A stretch of 64,000 nucleotides of DNA, taken from Cheilinus undulatus. Its lineage: Eukaryota > Chordata > Actinopteri > Labriformes > Labridae. The translations under genes were made by a program, and so were the position numbers. The DNA lies in the NCBI RefSeq assembly GCF_018320785.1, contig NC_054875.1:35567657-35631656 (forward strand), in the 5' to 3' direction. Shown here piece by piece: positions 11,480-24,300 of the stretch; position 1 is the first letter of the stretch; each line of letters starts with the position of its first letter. The notes under the pieces were generated by a model. The model was given only the letters and a program-made list of their open reading frames with translations. It did no database searches and was not told the origin of the DNA.

Positions 11480-14037
11480 GAATACTTTTTTATGCTTCAA
11501 ACTACTAAAAATCAAACATGAATGGCAACTGTTACTTAGGTTGTTTTCCCACCTGACAGTCCGGGCAGGGGCTGTAGCACTTTCATGTGGTCAATGATCA
11601 CTGTTAAGCCAGTCTGCTGGCTACTTTGACCTAAAGGTGCAGTGAGCTGGAGAGCAGCAGTGATTGAGTGGCATGTATAAAGTGAAGAGTGGGAGCGCTG
11701 CTTGTGGTAAGAAAGCATTGAAACAGAGCAATAAAGAAATATGCAAATACAGTTATTTTGCTAGCTGTTTCCACAAGTCTACACTAATATTTCATTAGAG
11801 AACTACAAGGTAATGCATTATATTCTGTATCATGACATGCACCATACTGTGAGGTCATTGCAAAAAATGAACCCTAGTGTTTTATGTAAAATGAGAAGAA
11901 ATAAGCATTTCACATAATTTTCTCACTTTTTTTTAACTGTAAATAAGGTGTAAAAAGACAGCAAACAATCATTATCAGGCTCATTATTAGTTGGTGAGTC
12001 AGCTGTAAAGTGATTCATGTATGATATTTTAAAAAACTCATCTGCTGCAGGCCAAACTATTTCTGCACCAATGCCAATAAGCTATTTTCCATATATTTCT
12101 AAAGTTGTATGCAGTGAACCTATGTGACCCTACTATTACACGTTGGGGGTTAATCCTAGTGCAGTCTTGGGTTCTGTGTTTTGCTCCCTCCTGGGAAATT
12201 TGAAACTTCTAAAGGGCCAAACCCACTCAGGACGCTCCCACTAGGAGAGCACAGAAGTATAAATGAAGAAACATCAGCCTGTCACGCGCCTCTCACGTCA
12301 AACTCAGCACAAATACATGACAGCGGTCACCAACCACCACTTTACCACCAATAAGCTGCGCCACCATTACCATGACAACGTCCCACCTCTTCCTCTCCTC
12401 AGCATCAGAGCTCACAGGCACGAACCAGGAGAGAGGGAGTGAGGGGGGCAAATACAGCCATTTAAACACTCACATACACAAGCATGGCACTGAAGTCTCT
12501 CTTTGATGCTGATGCAAAGAGACTGGTACACTGAAATCCTCCCACCCTCCTCCTCCTCCTCCTCCTCCTCCTCATGAGATGGCTCTCTGGTCCTGTAGTT
12601 TGATGAAAAGGGAGGAAGGGTGCACCCTGCCCACTCTGTCACATGAAGCTATCAAGTATGACCACAACAACAGGCAGGGCATCACCATCTGTGATTTATT
12701 CCCAACACAGCTACAATTATTCAAACCTATGATCAGGCAGTGGTTCCAAATTTATCCAGTAAGTGTTTATATTAAAAAATAAACCCACATTCAAGTCATC
12801 CAATAGATTGTATGTTAAAAAAGAAGGGGGAAACTCAGTCCAATATATAGCAGCATTAGAGAAATCCAGGCCTCCCATCCAAACACTAAGAAGATTAGTG
12901 TGCAGGGGAAATGTGACAATGTTCAAAAATAGTGTGCAGCTTTATCTACAGGCCTGCTGGGTTTCCAGCTCTGCCCGCTCAAAATACAATCACGAAGCCC
13001 CCGATACATTTGCACTGCTCTGACTGTGAGGCTGACACTGTCAGAGATTCTGTCAGGTCCAGTGTGTCTCCTCATGCAGACAGGCTGTGATAGGGGCTAT
13101 CCTGGGCAGCTAAATGCAAAGAAGCTGATGTAACAATATACTGTATGTATGTGCTTCAGATAAGTCCCATAAATAAGAGATAAAGAGCAAAGCTCAGGTC
13201 CATGCTCCTGGTCATAACCCAGTGAACTTTGAACAGAGTGCTGCAGGGATGACATATTTTTTAAGGCCAACCCTTCAGTTAGTATTGCTAGGGTTCCCTC
13301 AAGCAAATGGGATTTTTCTATTTCATGTTGGATTATTGCAAAAAAAAATCTGTTATTAAAACAAAGGTTTATGATATTTAAACAGTTCTCTTTTTAGCAA
13401 AGAAATACAATCTTTTTTTCTTTTTTTTAGATTATGATTTTTAAGTGTAGAGTAAGGTTGTTAAATGTTCAATATTTGATACCATTTTGATGCCTGCACA
13501 ATTACCGTAAAATGTGGAACATACGTCGCCCTGGTATAATATGCGCAGTATGTGTTACATGTAGCTTCATATCACGCTTAGGGAAAAAAAGGTTAAAACT
13601 GTCCTCCCTGCATGATGATTTACATTTCCTTTAGTGAAATTTACCGTGTAGTTTCAGTGCTGCTGTTTTACTCCCAATTTTTTTTGCACATCTACTAGTT
13701 ATAATACGGTAGTTGAGCTCACAGACTAGGGTGATCTCTGTTGCTCTGCCTGTAACTGAGGAGTGTTTTCAGTCAAAAAACAGTTTGTTCCCTGTTTTCT
13801 TTAAATGCACGGTTAGGATGTACTGAGGGGGAAAAGCCGTTAAAAGGCTGCACAAAACCCTGGAAGTCTGGTCTTGTTATGTGTTACAGCATGTTTAAAG
13901 CAGTGTGGCTGCTGCTCAATACACAGTGAAGAAGTTGAATTTTGAATTATGCTAGGTCCTGTGTGGCATGTGACAGTGGCAGCGGATGAAAATAACAGCA
14001 CATCTCAGTACTTTATACTGATGAATTTGCCACATAG
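11480..14037. other. Intronic sequence with a short trinucleotide repeat
   Basis: No exon recognised. A (CTC)n run lies at about 12544-12573. The rest is non-repetitive to the eye. Confidence 0.5.
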
Positions 14038-14995
14038 GTATAGTACTGTGAAAAAGTATTTAGCCCCTTCTTTTTTGCTTATTTTTTTGCATATTTGTCA
14101 CACTTAAATGTTTCAGATCATCAACAAATTTTAACACTAGACAAAGATAACCCCAGTAATTATGAAATGTTGTTTCAAAATGGTTATGACATTCATTTAG
14201 GGGAAAAAGCTGTGTAATAAACATTTTTTTGGAAAGCTGACCTCAATTTCACTAGCCACAAACAGGTCTGATTACTGCCACACCTGTTGAATCAAGAAAT
14301 CCCTTACACAGAACCTGTCTGACAAAGAGAAGTAGGCTTAAATATCCCAAAATGCAACACATCATGCTGCAAAGGAATTAAAGAACAGATGAGAAAAAAT
14401 ACCATTGACATCTATCAGTCTAGAAAGGGTCACAAAGACATTTACATTTCCAGAGAGAGAGACATTATCCACAAATGGGGAAAACTTGGAACAGTGGTGA
14501 ATCTTCCCTACCTAAATTACTCATCAAGGAGGTTATGAAAGTACCCAGAACAACTTCTGAAGACCTGCAGGCCTCACTTGACTCTGTTAAGGTCAGTGTT
14601 CATGATATAACAGTGAGAAAGAGACAGGGCAAAAATGGCATCCATGGGAGAGTTCCAAGGTCAAAACCAAAAAGAACACGAAGGCCCGTCTCACATTTCT
14701 TGATGATCCAAAGACTTTTTGGGAAAGTATTCTGTCGACAGACGGGACAAAAGGGGGGCTTTTTGGAAGGTGTGCGTCTCGATACCGCTGGTGTAAATCT
14801 AACACAGGAGAATGTCCAGACATCAAATTGAGATGCTGTGGCACGACCTTAAACAGGCCATTCATGCTCAAAAACGCTCTAATGTGGCTGAATCAAAACT
14901 ATTCTGCAAAAAAGAGTGGACCAAAATTTCTGCGCAGGGATGTGAAAGACTCATTCCCAGTTATAGCAAACGTTGGCTTGCAGTTGTTGCAGGTG
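14038..14995 (+). mobile_element. Tc1-like element, truncated, decayed transposase
   Basis: Starts ATAGTACTGTGAAAAAGTAT, followed by CACTTAAATGTTTCAGATCA, both typical of fish Tc1. The plus frame holds remnants (KVPRTTSEDLQASLDSVKVS, GKNGIHGRVPR). The middle of the transposase is deleted near 14760-14820 and the right end is lost near 14995. Confidence 0.8.
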
Positions 14996-16160
14996 AAACT
15001 GGGACCCATTATCTTTAATTCCATTTCAAACCTAAATGCATCAAAAACTATTAACTTCAAGAGAAACGAGGGAAACTGTGCTGCAAAATTGCTGACCCAG
15101 TTGTGCTCTTATGACTCACTCCTGCAGAACTCTATTAAAAATCATAAAACAAAACTAGGAGACAAGAGCCGTAGCACTTTTGACCAATGCATATAGACCC
15201 CAGGTGCATATGGATTTACCAGATGTTTTTGCACTTCATTGATGTTTGGGTCTTATTTTCCTTTCTGTTGCCGTTTATTTACTTTAATATCTGTGTACTT
15301 GTGTTATGATTTCCTTGTTTGCCCTCTTTCAATTAAAAAAAGCAAAGTGAGTTAGTAACTTTCAAAGGTTCCATATAAATGAAGTTACTGTTTCATTATT
15401 AAGTGATTTGTTTAGTACTGTTCGTTTAAACTTCCTAATAGCTGTACTAGAGCAGCTTGAGTGGTTAAACTGACTTTGTTTGGCGAAACCTCACGGTGAA
15501 ATACCACTTTCAGGATGATCTTTTGTGTCATTCATTATTATGTGTGGATTTTACACTCAAATTTTGAGAATACAACGCACTATGTTTGCTTTGTCCTGCT
15601 GCAGCAGACTTCATCTTTGCTGAGATCAACCTTATAATGTCTTCTCTGGGTCAAAGGATGAAAATCACGCTCTGCTGACCACACTCTCCACTCTTTCAGT
15701 CTCACCTTCCTTTTTCGTGCATCGAGTAGTTCTTTATTTGAGCTGGGTGCTGTTTTGGTCATCAGACTGAAACTACAATGTAAGTAAGCACCAGTTTTGT
15801 TATATGACTCTTGTGAATTCCCCAGCTCCTTCTGCCTGCTCCTCTGGTTTTAAAGGCTGCTGGTTGGACCATTGATCCGGTAAGAGGGCTAAAGATGTTT
15901 GCGGTTTTCAAGACAGGAGTATGTTTGAGTCATTCACAGGTTATAGAGGCATTTAGTTCAAAGGAATTACAGACATTTTGTTTTTATACAAGCTTAACTA
16001 AAGATTAAGAGGGAGAAAGGCAGAGTGGAGCCTCTGTGTGACTCATTATCTACTTCTGAACAGAAACTCAGGAGAAACAGATGAATAGGTGGCCAATGTC
16101 TATCAGAAAATGAAACCGTGCTGCGACAAAGTATCCCCCCAATCCTGACTTCTAATTTCA
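14996..16160. other. Intronic sequence, nothing recognised
   Basis: No exon or repeat recognised. Confidence 0.5.
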
Positions 16161-16162
16161 TG

Positions 16163-17801
16163 CAGATTTGTCTCACTTAAATGTTTCAGATCATCAAACA
16201 AATGTTAACGTTAGACAAAGGTAACCTGAATAAATACAAAATGCAGTTTTTAAATGATGATTTCATTTGTTAAGGTAAATAGCCATCCAAACCTACCTGG
16301 CCCTATATGAAAAAGTAATCGCCCTTAAACCTGGTGGCAACAACTGCAAGCAAGCATTTCCAGTGACCGGCAATGAGTCTTTCACATCGCTGTGGAGGAA
16401 TATTTACATTCAGCATCTCAATCAGATTCAATTCTAGACTTTGACTAGGCCACTCAAAAACCTTCAGTTTGTTTTTTGAATCTGTTTAGTGGTGGACATG
16501 CTGGTGTGTTTTAGATCACTGTCCTGGTGCATAGTCCATATGCAAATTAGCTAGAGGTCATGAACTGGAGGGACATTCTCCTTCTTGAGTTTCAACTAAA
16601 TGGGCATCAGGACCCACCATGACCATCTGAAGAGATAGCATGACCTGGAGTGTCAAAATGGTCACCCAATCAAATTTATCTAATAAAAATTTTGGACTCT
16701 AAATGAGAAAAAAACCTATTGAAAAAAAATAAGACATAACAAATATGTTTAAAAGCAAATCATTACTGAAGGGCATGCATGCATACATCTTTACTGTACA
16801 CCATTTTCCAGAGACAGCATGGAAATTTGGTAATTTCTTTAGGAAATTCCTTTTCATCTTGGGAAAAAGTAGAAAGCTCAAGAAAAATGCTTAAGTCTAC
16901 TCACAGGAAAACCAAAAAAGACATGTATGAATTAACCCTATGTCCACTTCAGCTTCTGTATACAGAATTTCTGCCACGCAATCCACTTTTGGGTCCCAAC
17001 TCACCAGTTGAAAACCACTGAATTATGGCAAGTCATCCAGGTCCTTAAGCAGCAAAACAGCCCCAGACCATCACATTACCAACACCATGTTTGACTGTTG
17101 GCATGATGCTCTTTTTATCAAATGCTGTCTTAGTTTTACACAAGATGAACCATCAAGATGTTCAACTTTTGTCTCATCAATCCACAGAATATTTCCAGAA
17201 AGTCTAGTGGATCATCAAAATGTCTTTTGACAAATGTGAGCCCTCCGTTGGCTTTTTGGTTATGGCCTTGGTACTCTCCCATGGATGCCATTTTTTCCCA
17301 GTCTCTTTCTTATTGTTGAATCAGGAACACTGTACCTTAACTGAGTCAAGTGAGGCTTGCAGGTCTTTAGATGTTCTGGGTTCTTCTGTGACCTCCTGGA
17401 TGAGTCGTTGATGCACTCTTGGAGTAATTTAGGTAGGTCAGCCACTCCTGGGAAGGTTCACCAGTGTTCCAAGTTTTCCCCACTTGTGGATAATGGCTCT
17501 AACTTTGGTTTGCTGGAGTCCCAAAGCCTTAGAAATGGCTTTTGGACCCTTTCCAGACCGATAGATGCCAATGACTGTTTTCAAATTTCTTCACAGCATG
17601 ATGTGTTGCTTTCTGAGATCTTTTAGCCCACTTCACGTTGTCAGACAGGTTCTATTTAAGGGATTTCTTGTTTCAACATGTCTGGCACCAACCAGGCCTA
17701 GATGTGGTGAGTTAAATTGAACTAAACTTTCCAAAAAATGTGGTAATCACAGTTAATTCATGATATAACAAGGGGGGGGCTTATTTTTTTACAGCACTGT
17801 A
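16163..17801 (-). mobile_element. Tc1-like element interrupted by another insertion
   Basis: The right end CACTGTA at 17795-17801 is the transposon 5' end. Transposase remnants lie on the minus strand (DLPKLLQECINDSSRRSQKN, STIRKRLGKNGIHGRVP). The other end reaches CACTTAAATGTTTCAGATCA at about 16172, its terminus lost. The body is broken between about 16600 and 17022. Confidence 0.8.
16600..17022. mobile_element. hAT-like insertion inside the Tc1 copy
   Basis: Ends CACCAGTTGAAAACCACTG at about 17020; inverted, CAGTGGTTTTCAACTGGTG is a typical fish hAT terminus. The Tc1 coding similarity stops before and resumes after this block. The left boundary is approximate. Confidence 0.5.
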
Positions 17802-18245
17802 GATTGTAATTGGGTTCTGGGCTTGGCCTGCTTATTACACAAGTTTTCATATCAGATTTACTCAGTTTTTAAACCCAAAGATGACATCCAGAACTCGCCA
17901 ACCTTTTACGGTGGCCCTTGCAAAGAAAACTAACCACCCCAGGGAATTTCCTTGAATCTTAACCTTATAAAAATGTCCCTACAACACTATGTAGCAGAGT
18001 TAAAACCTCCTGTAGTAGAGGGCATGTTGAAAATATTTGTTAAACGAAACATCTGAGTGGACTTGGAGCACAAAAGCAAACACAAGAAAAGAAGCCAGCA
18101 GCAAATGAAAAAGCTTCCCCATATCTGTGCAGCAGAGCGGCCTTGCAAGCAGCAGCAACAAAACCAAACCCAAGCAGATCAGAGCACAGCAAAGCAAAGA
18201 AGCACTTCAAAAGGTAATGTTGTTTGAGCAGCACTGTGTACACAC
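17802..18245. other. anks1a intron 4 start, nothing recognised
   Basis: Follows the donor of the 63-bp exon on the minus strand. Nothing else recognised. Confidence 0.5.
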
Positions 18246-18308
18246 CTTGGCATTAATATAGGGGTCAAAGGGCCCACAGCGTTTGAACTCTTTATGGTCT
18301 ACAGAGCT
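18246..18308 (-). CDS. anks1a: anks1a exon 4, 63-bp in-frame exon (possible cassette)
   Basis: Acceptor CTTCCCAG (AG at 18310-18309) and donor GTGTGT from 18245. The exon is exactly 21 codons and phase 0 at both ends, matching the phase-0 end of exon 3. It encodes [17 protein letters not shown] after a short SSVD start. Its position would insert 21 residues between two ankyrin repeats, so skipping it would keep the frame. The canonical human ANKS1A I recall runs from NEQ straight into the next repeat, so this may be alternatively spliced. Exon status rests on open frame, splice signals and phase only. Confidence 0.75.
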
Positions 18309-21300
18309 CTGGGAAGGAGGGAGAGAAGAAAAGCTGATGGTTTGGGTTCAGACAAGCAATGAACAAACGAATGATGATCACAAATGAGTCAAACTGAATG
18401 AGAAGGAGAAAAAAAAATCAGGGTCGAGTTAATGAACAATCATGAACAGGCAGAGAGAAATGACACAAAATGAGACATCTTTATCCACGTTTGTTATATG
18501 TTTGGGTTTAGTTTGGATCTGTGCTCATGATGGGTCATTTCTCTTCATCCCAAACAGAACAGACCAGAGACAATGACTTTATGGATGCTGCATATAAAGA
18601 TAGCAACCAAACAATAATATGGAACAAAAATGGTTAAAATGGTTAGGGCCAACAGGCACTTATCACACTAGCATAGAGTCAGAGTGCTTATGAGTGAGGC
18701 TTATGATGCACTGAAGTTAAGGAGCTCTGGTTCCATTCATTTTGCTCATATACAGAGCAGAACATGCCATGCTGATGTAGCATTCTGAGCATTTCCATCT
18801 AACTTTTCTTTGCCAAATATGGCCTCCTTACTAAGAAAATATCATCTGCTTTCTTTGATGCTGACCTGACCTTAAGATTTTTTCATTTTTAAAGTACAAG
18901 AGGTGAAAAAAGTGCTGAAACGTCAAGTCTTTGGGAGTACTTCCTCATTTTTCTGTATACTTGGGTAGACAAAAATGCAACTGCTGAGGTTTCAGATGTC
19001 CAATATACAAAAAGGTTGCAGATCAAATTAAACACTAGTGTTATTTCAAAACCAATGATACTATCAAAATGTGTCTGGAAACAAGAACACAAAGAACACA
19101 GAGTTAAACAGAAGAGCAAATGCAGCGTCAGACCTGCTCATTGAGTTTAGGGTGTGAGGGTCCTTGGTGAATGAGCAGTTTGACGATATGTTCATCACCC
19201 TTCCACGCGGCCAGGTGGAGCGGGTAGCAGCCCTTGTTGTCTGCGATGTTAGTCAAGGCCTCGTTTCGTAGCAGCGCCTCCACAACCTCGCTGCAGACGC
19301 AGGAAAGAGGGGACAGGTTAAGTCAGGTCAGAAAAGTCTATAAACCACAGTAATAAATACACACCGCCTTAGCAAACAGCCAATCAATAAGCTTATTCTC
19401 CCACTGGGACAATTGTGTCTGAGTGCAGACCTCAGTTAATGCACACACAGAGGGCCTGGAACAGGCTCCTATACACACGTTTCTCCCAGTTCCCTGAGTT
19501 ATTTATCACAAGTGTACCTGTGTCCATTCAGAGCGGCGTGGTGGAGAGGGGAGTATCCAGTGCTGTCCACACAGTTCACATTGGGGCCTCTCCAGATGCT
19601 GGGAAGGAAAGAGAAGACTGTTAGGCAGGAAAAGAGCACCAAACAAACTCAGCTAGACTGATAGACGACTCGTATTCTGGCCTGATATTTATCGTTGGTG
19701 TCTTTCTGGCACTAAATGAAACAACACTTACTATTTGTCAGAGTTTTAGTCACAAAAGATCTATTTTTACCTAGTTTAAGCCTAGTTTTCCTTGTGGAAA
19801 AAAGTCAGTTAACATTTTTAGTCACAGTTTTAATCTATTAAATTAACACTTAATCACAGGTTTAACCCTCAGATGGCGTTAAAGATGCTACACTGATGAT
19901 GTTTGTGACCAAAAACGGTAGCATACATGAATACCAAAAAAACCAATAAACATTAACATTTTCCAACTTTTTTTGCATTGATGTTTTAATCAAGATTAAA
20001 CCTGATCATAATATAAATTATTAAAAAATTTAGGGGAATTTAACCCTTGAATGCCAGTTTAAGTAACAAAACCCTGATGTTGTAATGATAAAACCCCCCA
20101 ATAAAAATGAAATATTTTTCATATACTACATGCACATTGGATTTCCTTAACAGGGTTTATCACAGCCTTGTGTATTTCAATAATGAGCAATAACTGATGC
20201 ATTATTATTTACTAAATTGTAAGATTAAACAAACGGTTATAATAGGGCTCATACAGGAAACCAGGAAAAAAGCATGCAACCTCCCCTCATGCCAAATATG
20301 GAAAAAATGCTGGCATTTGGGGACAAACGGTTAAAAATGCTAACTTGAAGCCATGACCCCAGAAAGAAAGAAAAATATCATAACGTGCATTTGTTTTTAC
20401 TGTGATGGCTGGTGATCACAAATGGTTGTTTTAATGGGTTGCAATGGGGCATTTTAGGTCCTGAATGCCCTAAGTTTATACAAAAAGTTTAGAGAGCTTT
20501 TTACTGAACTGTTAAATTCTGGAAATTCTATTGAATAAAACATACCCCCCAAAATCTAAAGCGGTAGTCCCAAGAGTGGGGGTCAAGATCCCCTGGGGGG
20601 GGGGTCATGACACATTGAATGGGGGGTCAAGGAATGCTTTCTAAGAAAACAAATAGAAATTTTATAAATTAGAGTTATAAATTTTATCCATTATTGTAAA
20701 AATATTGCTAAAATAAGTTCAATCTAAAACAAACATGTAGTTAATAAGTGAGATTTGTGCTTAATGTAAATAAAACTCCCTAAAATGTAAAATTGTACAT
20801 GATGCTTCATATGCTCATGTATAACAAAAACGTAATACCATATTATCACAAATTTTCACACACTGATATACTTGCTTATATTGCTATACAGAAGTTTTTT
20901 TTTTACTGAACACTTCCTAATATTAAAATGACTTACTTGACTGACTTAATATCAATTTTGTACTAAATGGGAGACAAGTTTATGGCCACAACTGTCATAA
21001 ATTTGTCCTTCGTTTTTTTGTTGTTCCTCTTGTCCCTCTTTTCTTCCTGCTTTTCTCCACCCCTACTCGTCCTTCTACCTCTGCGCAGCTTCAGCAGAGG
21101 GATGTTAACATGAGTTTGGTCTGCTTGACAGTCCTGCCCTATAATTGGGAAGATCTTTGTCGCCACTGTAACGGGGCTAAATACAGCTAGTACTTTGCTA
21201 ATAGTGATTAATGTTGGCCTTTATTATAATATTAATGATTAACACTGGTCTATAATGATAGAGAGTACAGTCTAACCCTGCCCTCTTTGTAAAGTGTCTT

Positions 21301-24300
21301 GAGAAAACTTCAGTTATCAATTAGCAAACAAAGATTGATTGACTGACCTGCAATGTCTCAATTTTTGCTGTATAATTGTTATTCTGGGCCATTTATCAGA
21401 CTTCACCTGTATTTTTTGGTGATTAAAAACATTTAACTAACCTTGTATTGGATGTCTATAGGATCCTAGTGGTATCATAACAGGATAACATTTGATTTTC
21501 TCCTGTTATCATGAAAATTTTGGTCTTGTGACAAACATAACACAGGTGAAGGTGTGTGTTTATGCATTCATTCTCTCTCTCTCTCTACAGAAGTGAGCGA
21601 GAGAACAGGAATGACAGCCAGCAGCAGCATCAAACCAAGAAAACCAGGAAGGAAAAGCAACACTATCAGCACTGAGCAGCAGCTACCACAAGCTAATTAT
21701 GTCTGGTTTACAGTAACTCCATGCAACCTCAGCCTGATTATTCTGGGTCAAGTCCTGAAAAAGAACAGGCTTTTGTTATGCAGTGTAAGCACCAACAAAC
21801 AAAGCACAGAGACGGAGCCTAAGAGCAGCGAAGAGGGTAAAGTAGATGCTACGTCAGGCTCGGCCCAGCACTCCCATTCAACTTGATCTGAACTCGGCTG
21901 TCAGCTCACATTGGTTGGCTTCTTTTAATTTCAAAAATAAAAAAGAGGCGGTGGTTGGGGCGGATGATAGAGGGGGGGCAGTTAAAGAGAGACGGAGGGA
22001 GTGAGAGTTAAGAAGCTAAAGGCTGTCTGGTGCGACCGAGTGCCAAGACGGGGGGATGTGAGGCTCTCTGAAAGACCTTAGCACATCCTAAATAAATCAT
22101 GGGACGAGGAAATCCCAGCACGGGTGCACCACATATCTGAGAGTGGAGTCATTCGGCAAACAGAAAGGGAATGGGAGAAAAACCAGAGGTCTTCAGAGAG
22201 AATCAATCATGAATGGGAAAGAGACTATCAAAAGTAAAGAGAAAATACTTTTAAAAAACTATTTATGCAGGTTTTGATGAATTATAGACAACAATCCCAA
22301 TGCAAACACTAAGCTGACAGTAGGATAGCTTTATAAATGATGAAAAGCTTAGATTTTTATGCATGTGAGTGATTTCTATGAATGAATAAAGGCTTCAGAG
22401 AGAACTCCAAGAAAAGCAGGACATAAAACACTCCAAAACATAATACTGATCAGTGATTGGATAAATAGAGTGTTAGCATTAGCTTTAGAGCCGCTATGTG
22501 GCTTTAGCTTCACCAAATATCCTGAATTTGTCGCAGTAATGGCTGCCCCCTTAAAATACATCTCCCATAATAGCTCCGAGAACAGCCTGCAATTACACAG
22601 TCAGAGCCGTCTCATTAAATAAGTGTCTTTGAGGGCTCTGTAGCCTGCACAACAATGGGCCTGACAGAGCACAGACACAGGGATGCACCACTCTACTAGT
22701 CATAACCAAAGCCGTTTATTTCTCACAGCTCGCCTTCTGGGTCTCATCTCACTGAGGCGAGGAGCCGTGAAGACGCGGGACATCAAAAGCAGTGAGGAAA
22801 TACTCGAGCGGTAAAATGATGGTGGGAGGAAACGCTGCAGATTGATAAATTTTTGTTAGGGGGGGGTTGATGATGGTGTCAGGCATCACTTCATCAGTAT
22901 TCGTCCAGAACCAGTCATCAAATCTGCAGAAAGAGACGCAGAAACAGCTCATGGACTCTGAGCACATCAAACGGGAGACAGAAAAAGACCTCCAGTTGCT
23001 GGCCTAGATAAAGAGTTATGTAAGGGCTTACAGCGAAAACCCCCATAAACAAATTACCATAAACATGAACAGAGCAGAGAGGACGGAGAGAATCTAACAG
23101 ATCAGAAAAAAGGCAGGAGCATCTATGAGAGTGATGCAGGAGGGCAAGACATGACTGTGGTAACTGCTAATCATGACTAAGGGAATTCATTACATTGTCA
23201 TGAGGACATTTACTCTCTCTTTTAGTAACACGGGCCTATGAAAGTCACTATTTCCAACTGACAATTTCAACAATAGGACATAGTGGTGACTGACGTACAG
23301 TATCACACGTTGAACTTCATACCATATCACACATTGCATCCTAAACTATGTATTGTATCCCTTACTCAATCGTAACACAAATCAGACTGTAGGGGTTGAT
23401 CAAGCATCAGCCTGGTCAGGGCTGAAATGTGGCATTAGGCCGATTATCTGTGTCAGCGTTCCATTTTACAGACAGTCAATAAAGTAATAATTAAAAGTGC
23501 ACTACTTTGGCTCTCTGAAAGGTGTGTCTTCCAGTCTGGCTCTGATTTCACTCAATCTGACTGATCTAAATCAGTCTAAAGGAGCTCCGTCTGCAGCATT
23601 TAACTAATGAACACATGAATGCATCTCTGATCCAGTAAAACAATTAATTATCCTAAAATGCATTTTGACTTGTGTTGCATTAAGTATAATGTGTCATAGG
23701 GCTGGGCGATTAAAAAATCAAAATCACGATTAATTGAACTTTTTGCCTTGATTACGATTAATCAATGATTATTCCACCCCCAACCTTCTACTCCTTTTGT
23801 TCTGAAAATACTTGTATAATTAAAAAAAATTAAAATTAAAATTAAAAATTAAAAGAACAGTCACAGATCAACAATTTAGGGTTATTTATTGAAACAAATT
23901 AAATCAAAACACACATCAGTTGAAATTTTTTTGTAATAAGTCAAATTTTTCAAGAAAACTAGAAAATAAACAGATTGTGTTTCTTCCTAACAAAATTAAT
24001 TATTTCTATACTGCTGTATAAAAAGTAGAAAATAACTTTGCTGCTGCACAGTCAGCTCTGTGTTCGAGTTTTAGTGGACTGGATGGGAATGATGAGCAGC
24101 TACAAAAAGCAGGCATAAGACATAAAAGAAACTATGATGTGAGAGCGCAAGGACAAGATTTCAATCCTAGGGAGCTGATGTGGGTGTATAGTCCCAAAGG
24201 GAGGAGAGGCCAGTGCCCTAAGGTGGACTGTGAAGTTTTTCACATGTATAAATAAAATATAAAATAACAGACAATACATTTTTTACAATTCTTGAGACAA

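Noticed and set aside
1..18245. Further anks1a exons
   Set aside because: No minus-strand stretch resembling the next ankyrin repeats, the SAM domains or the PTB domain was seen, so these exons are taken to lie outside the window.
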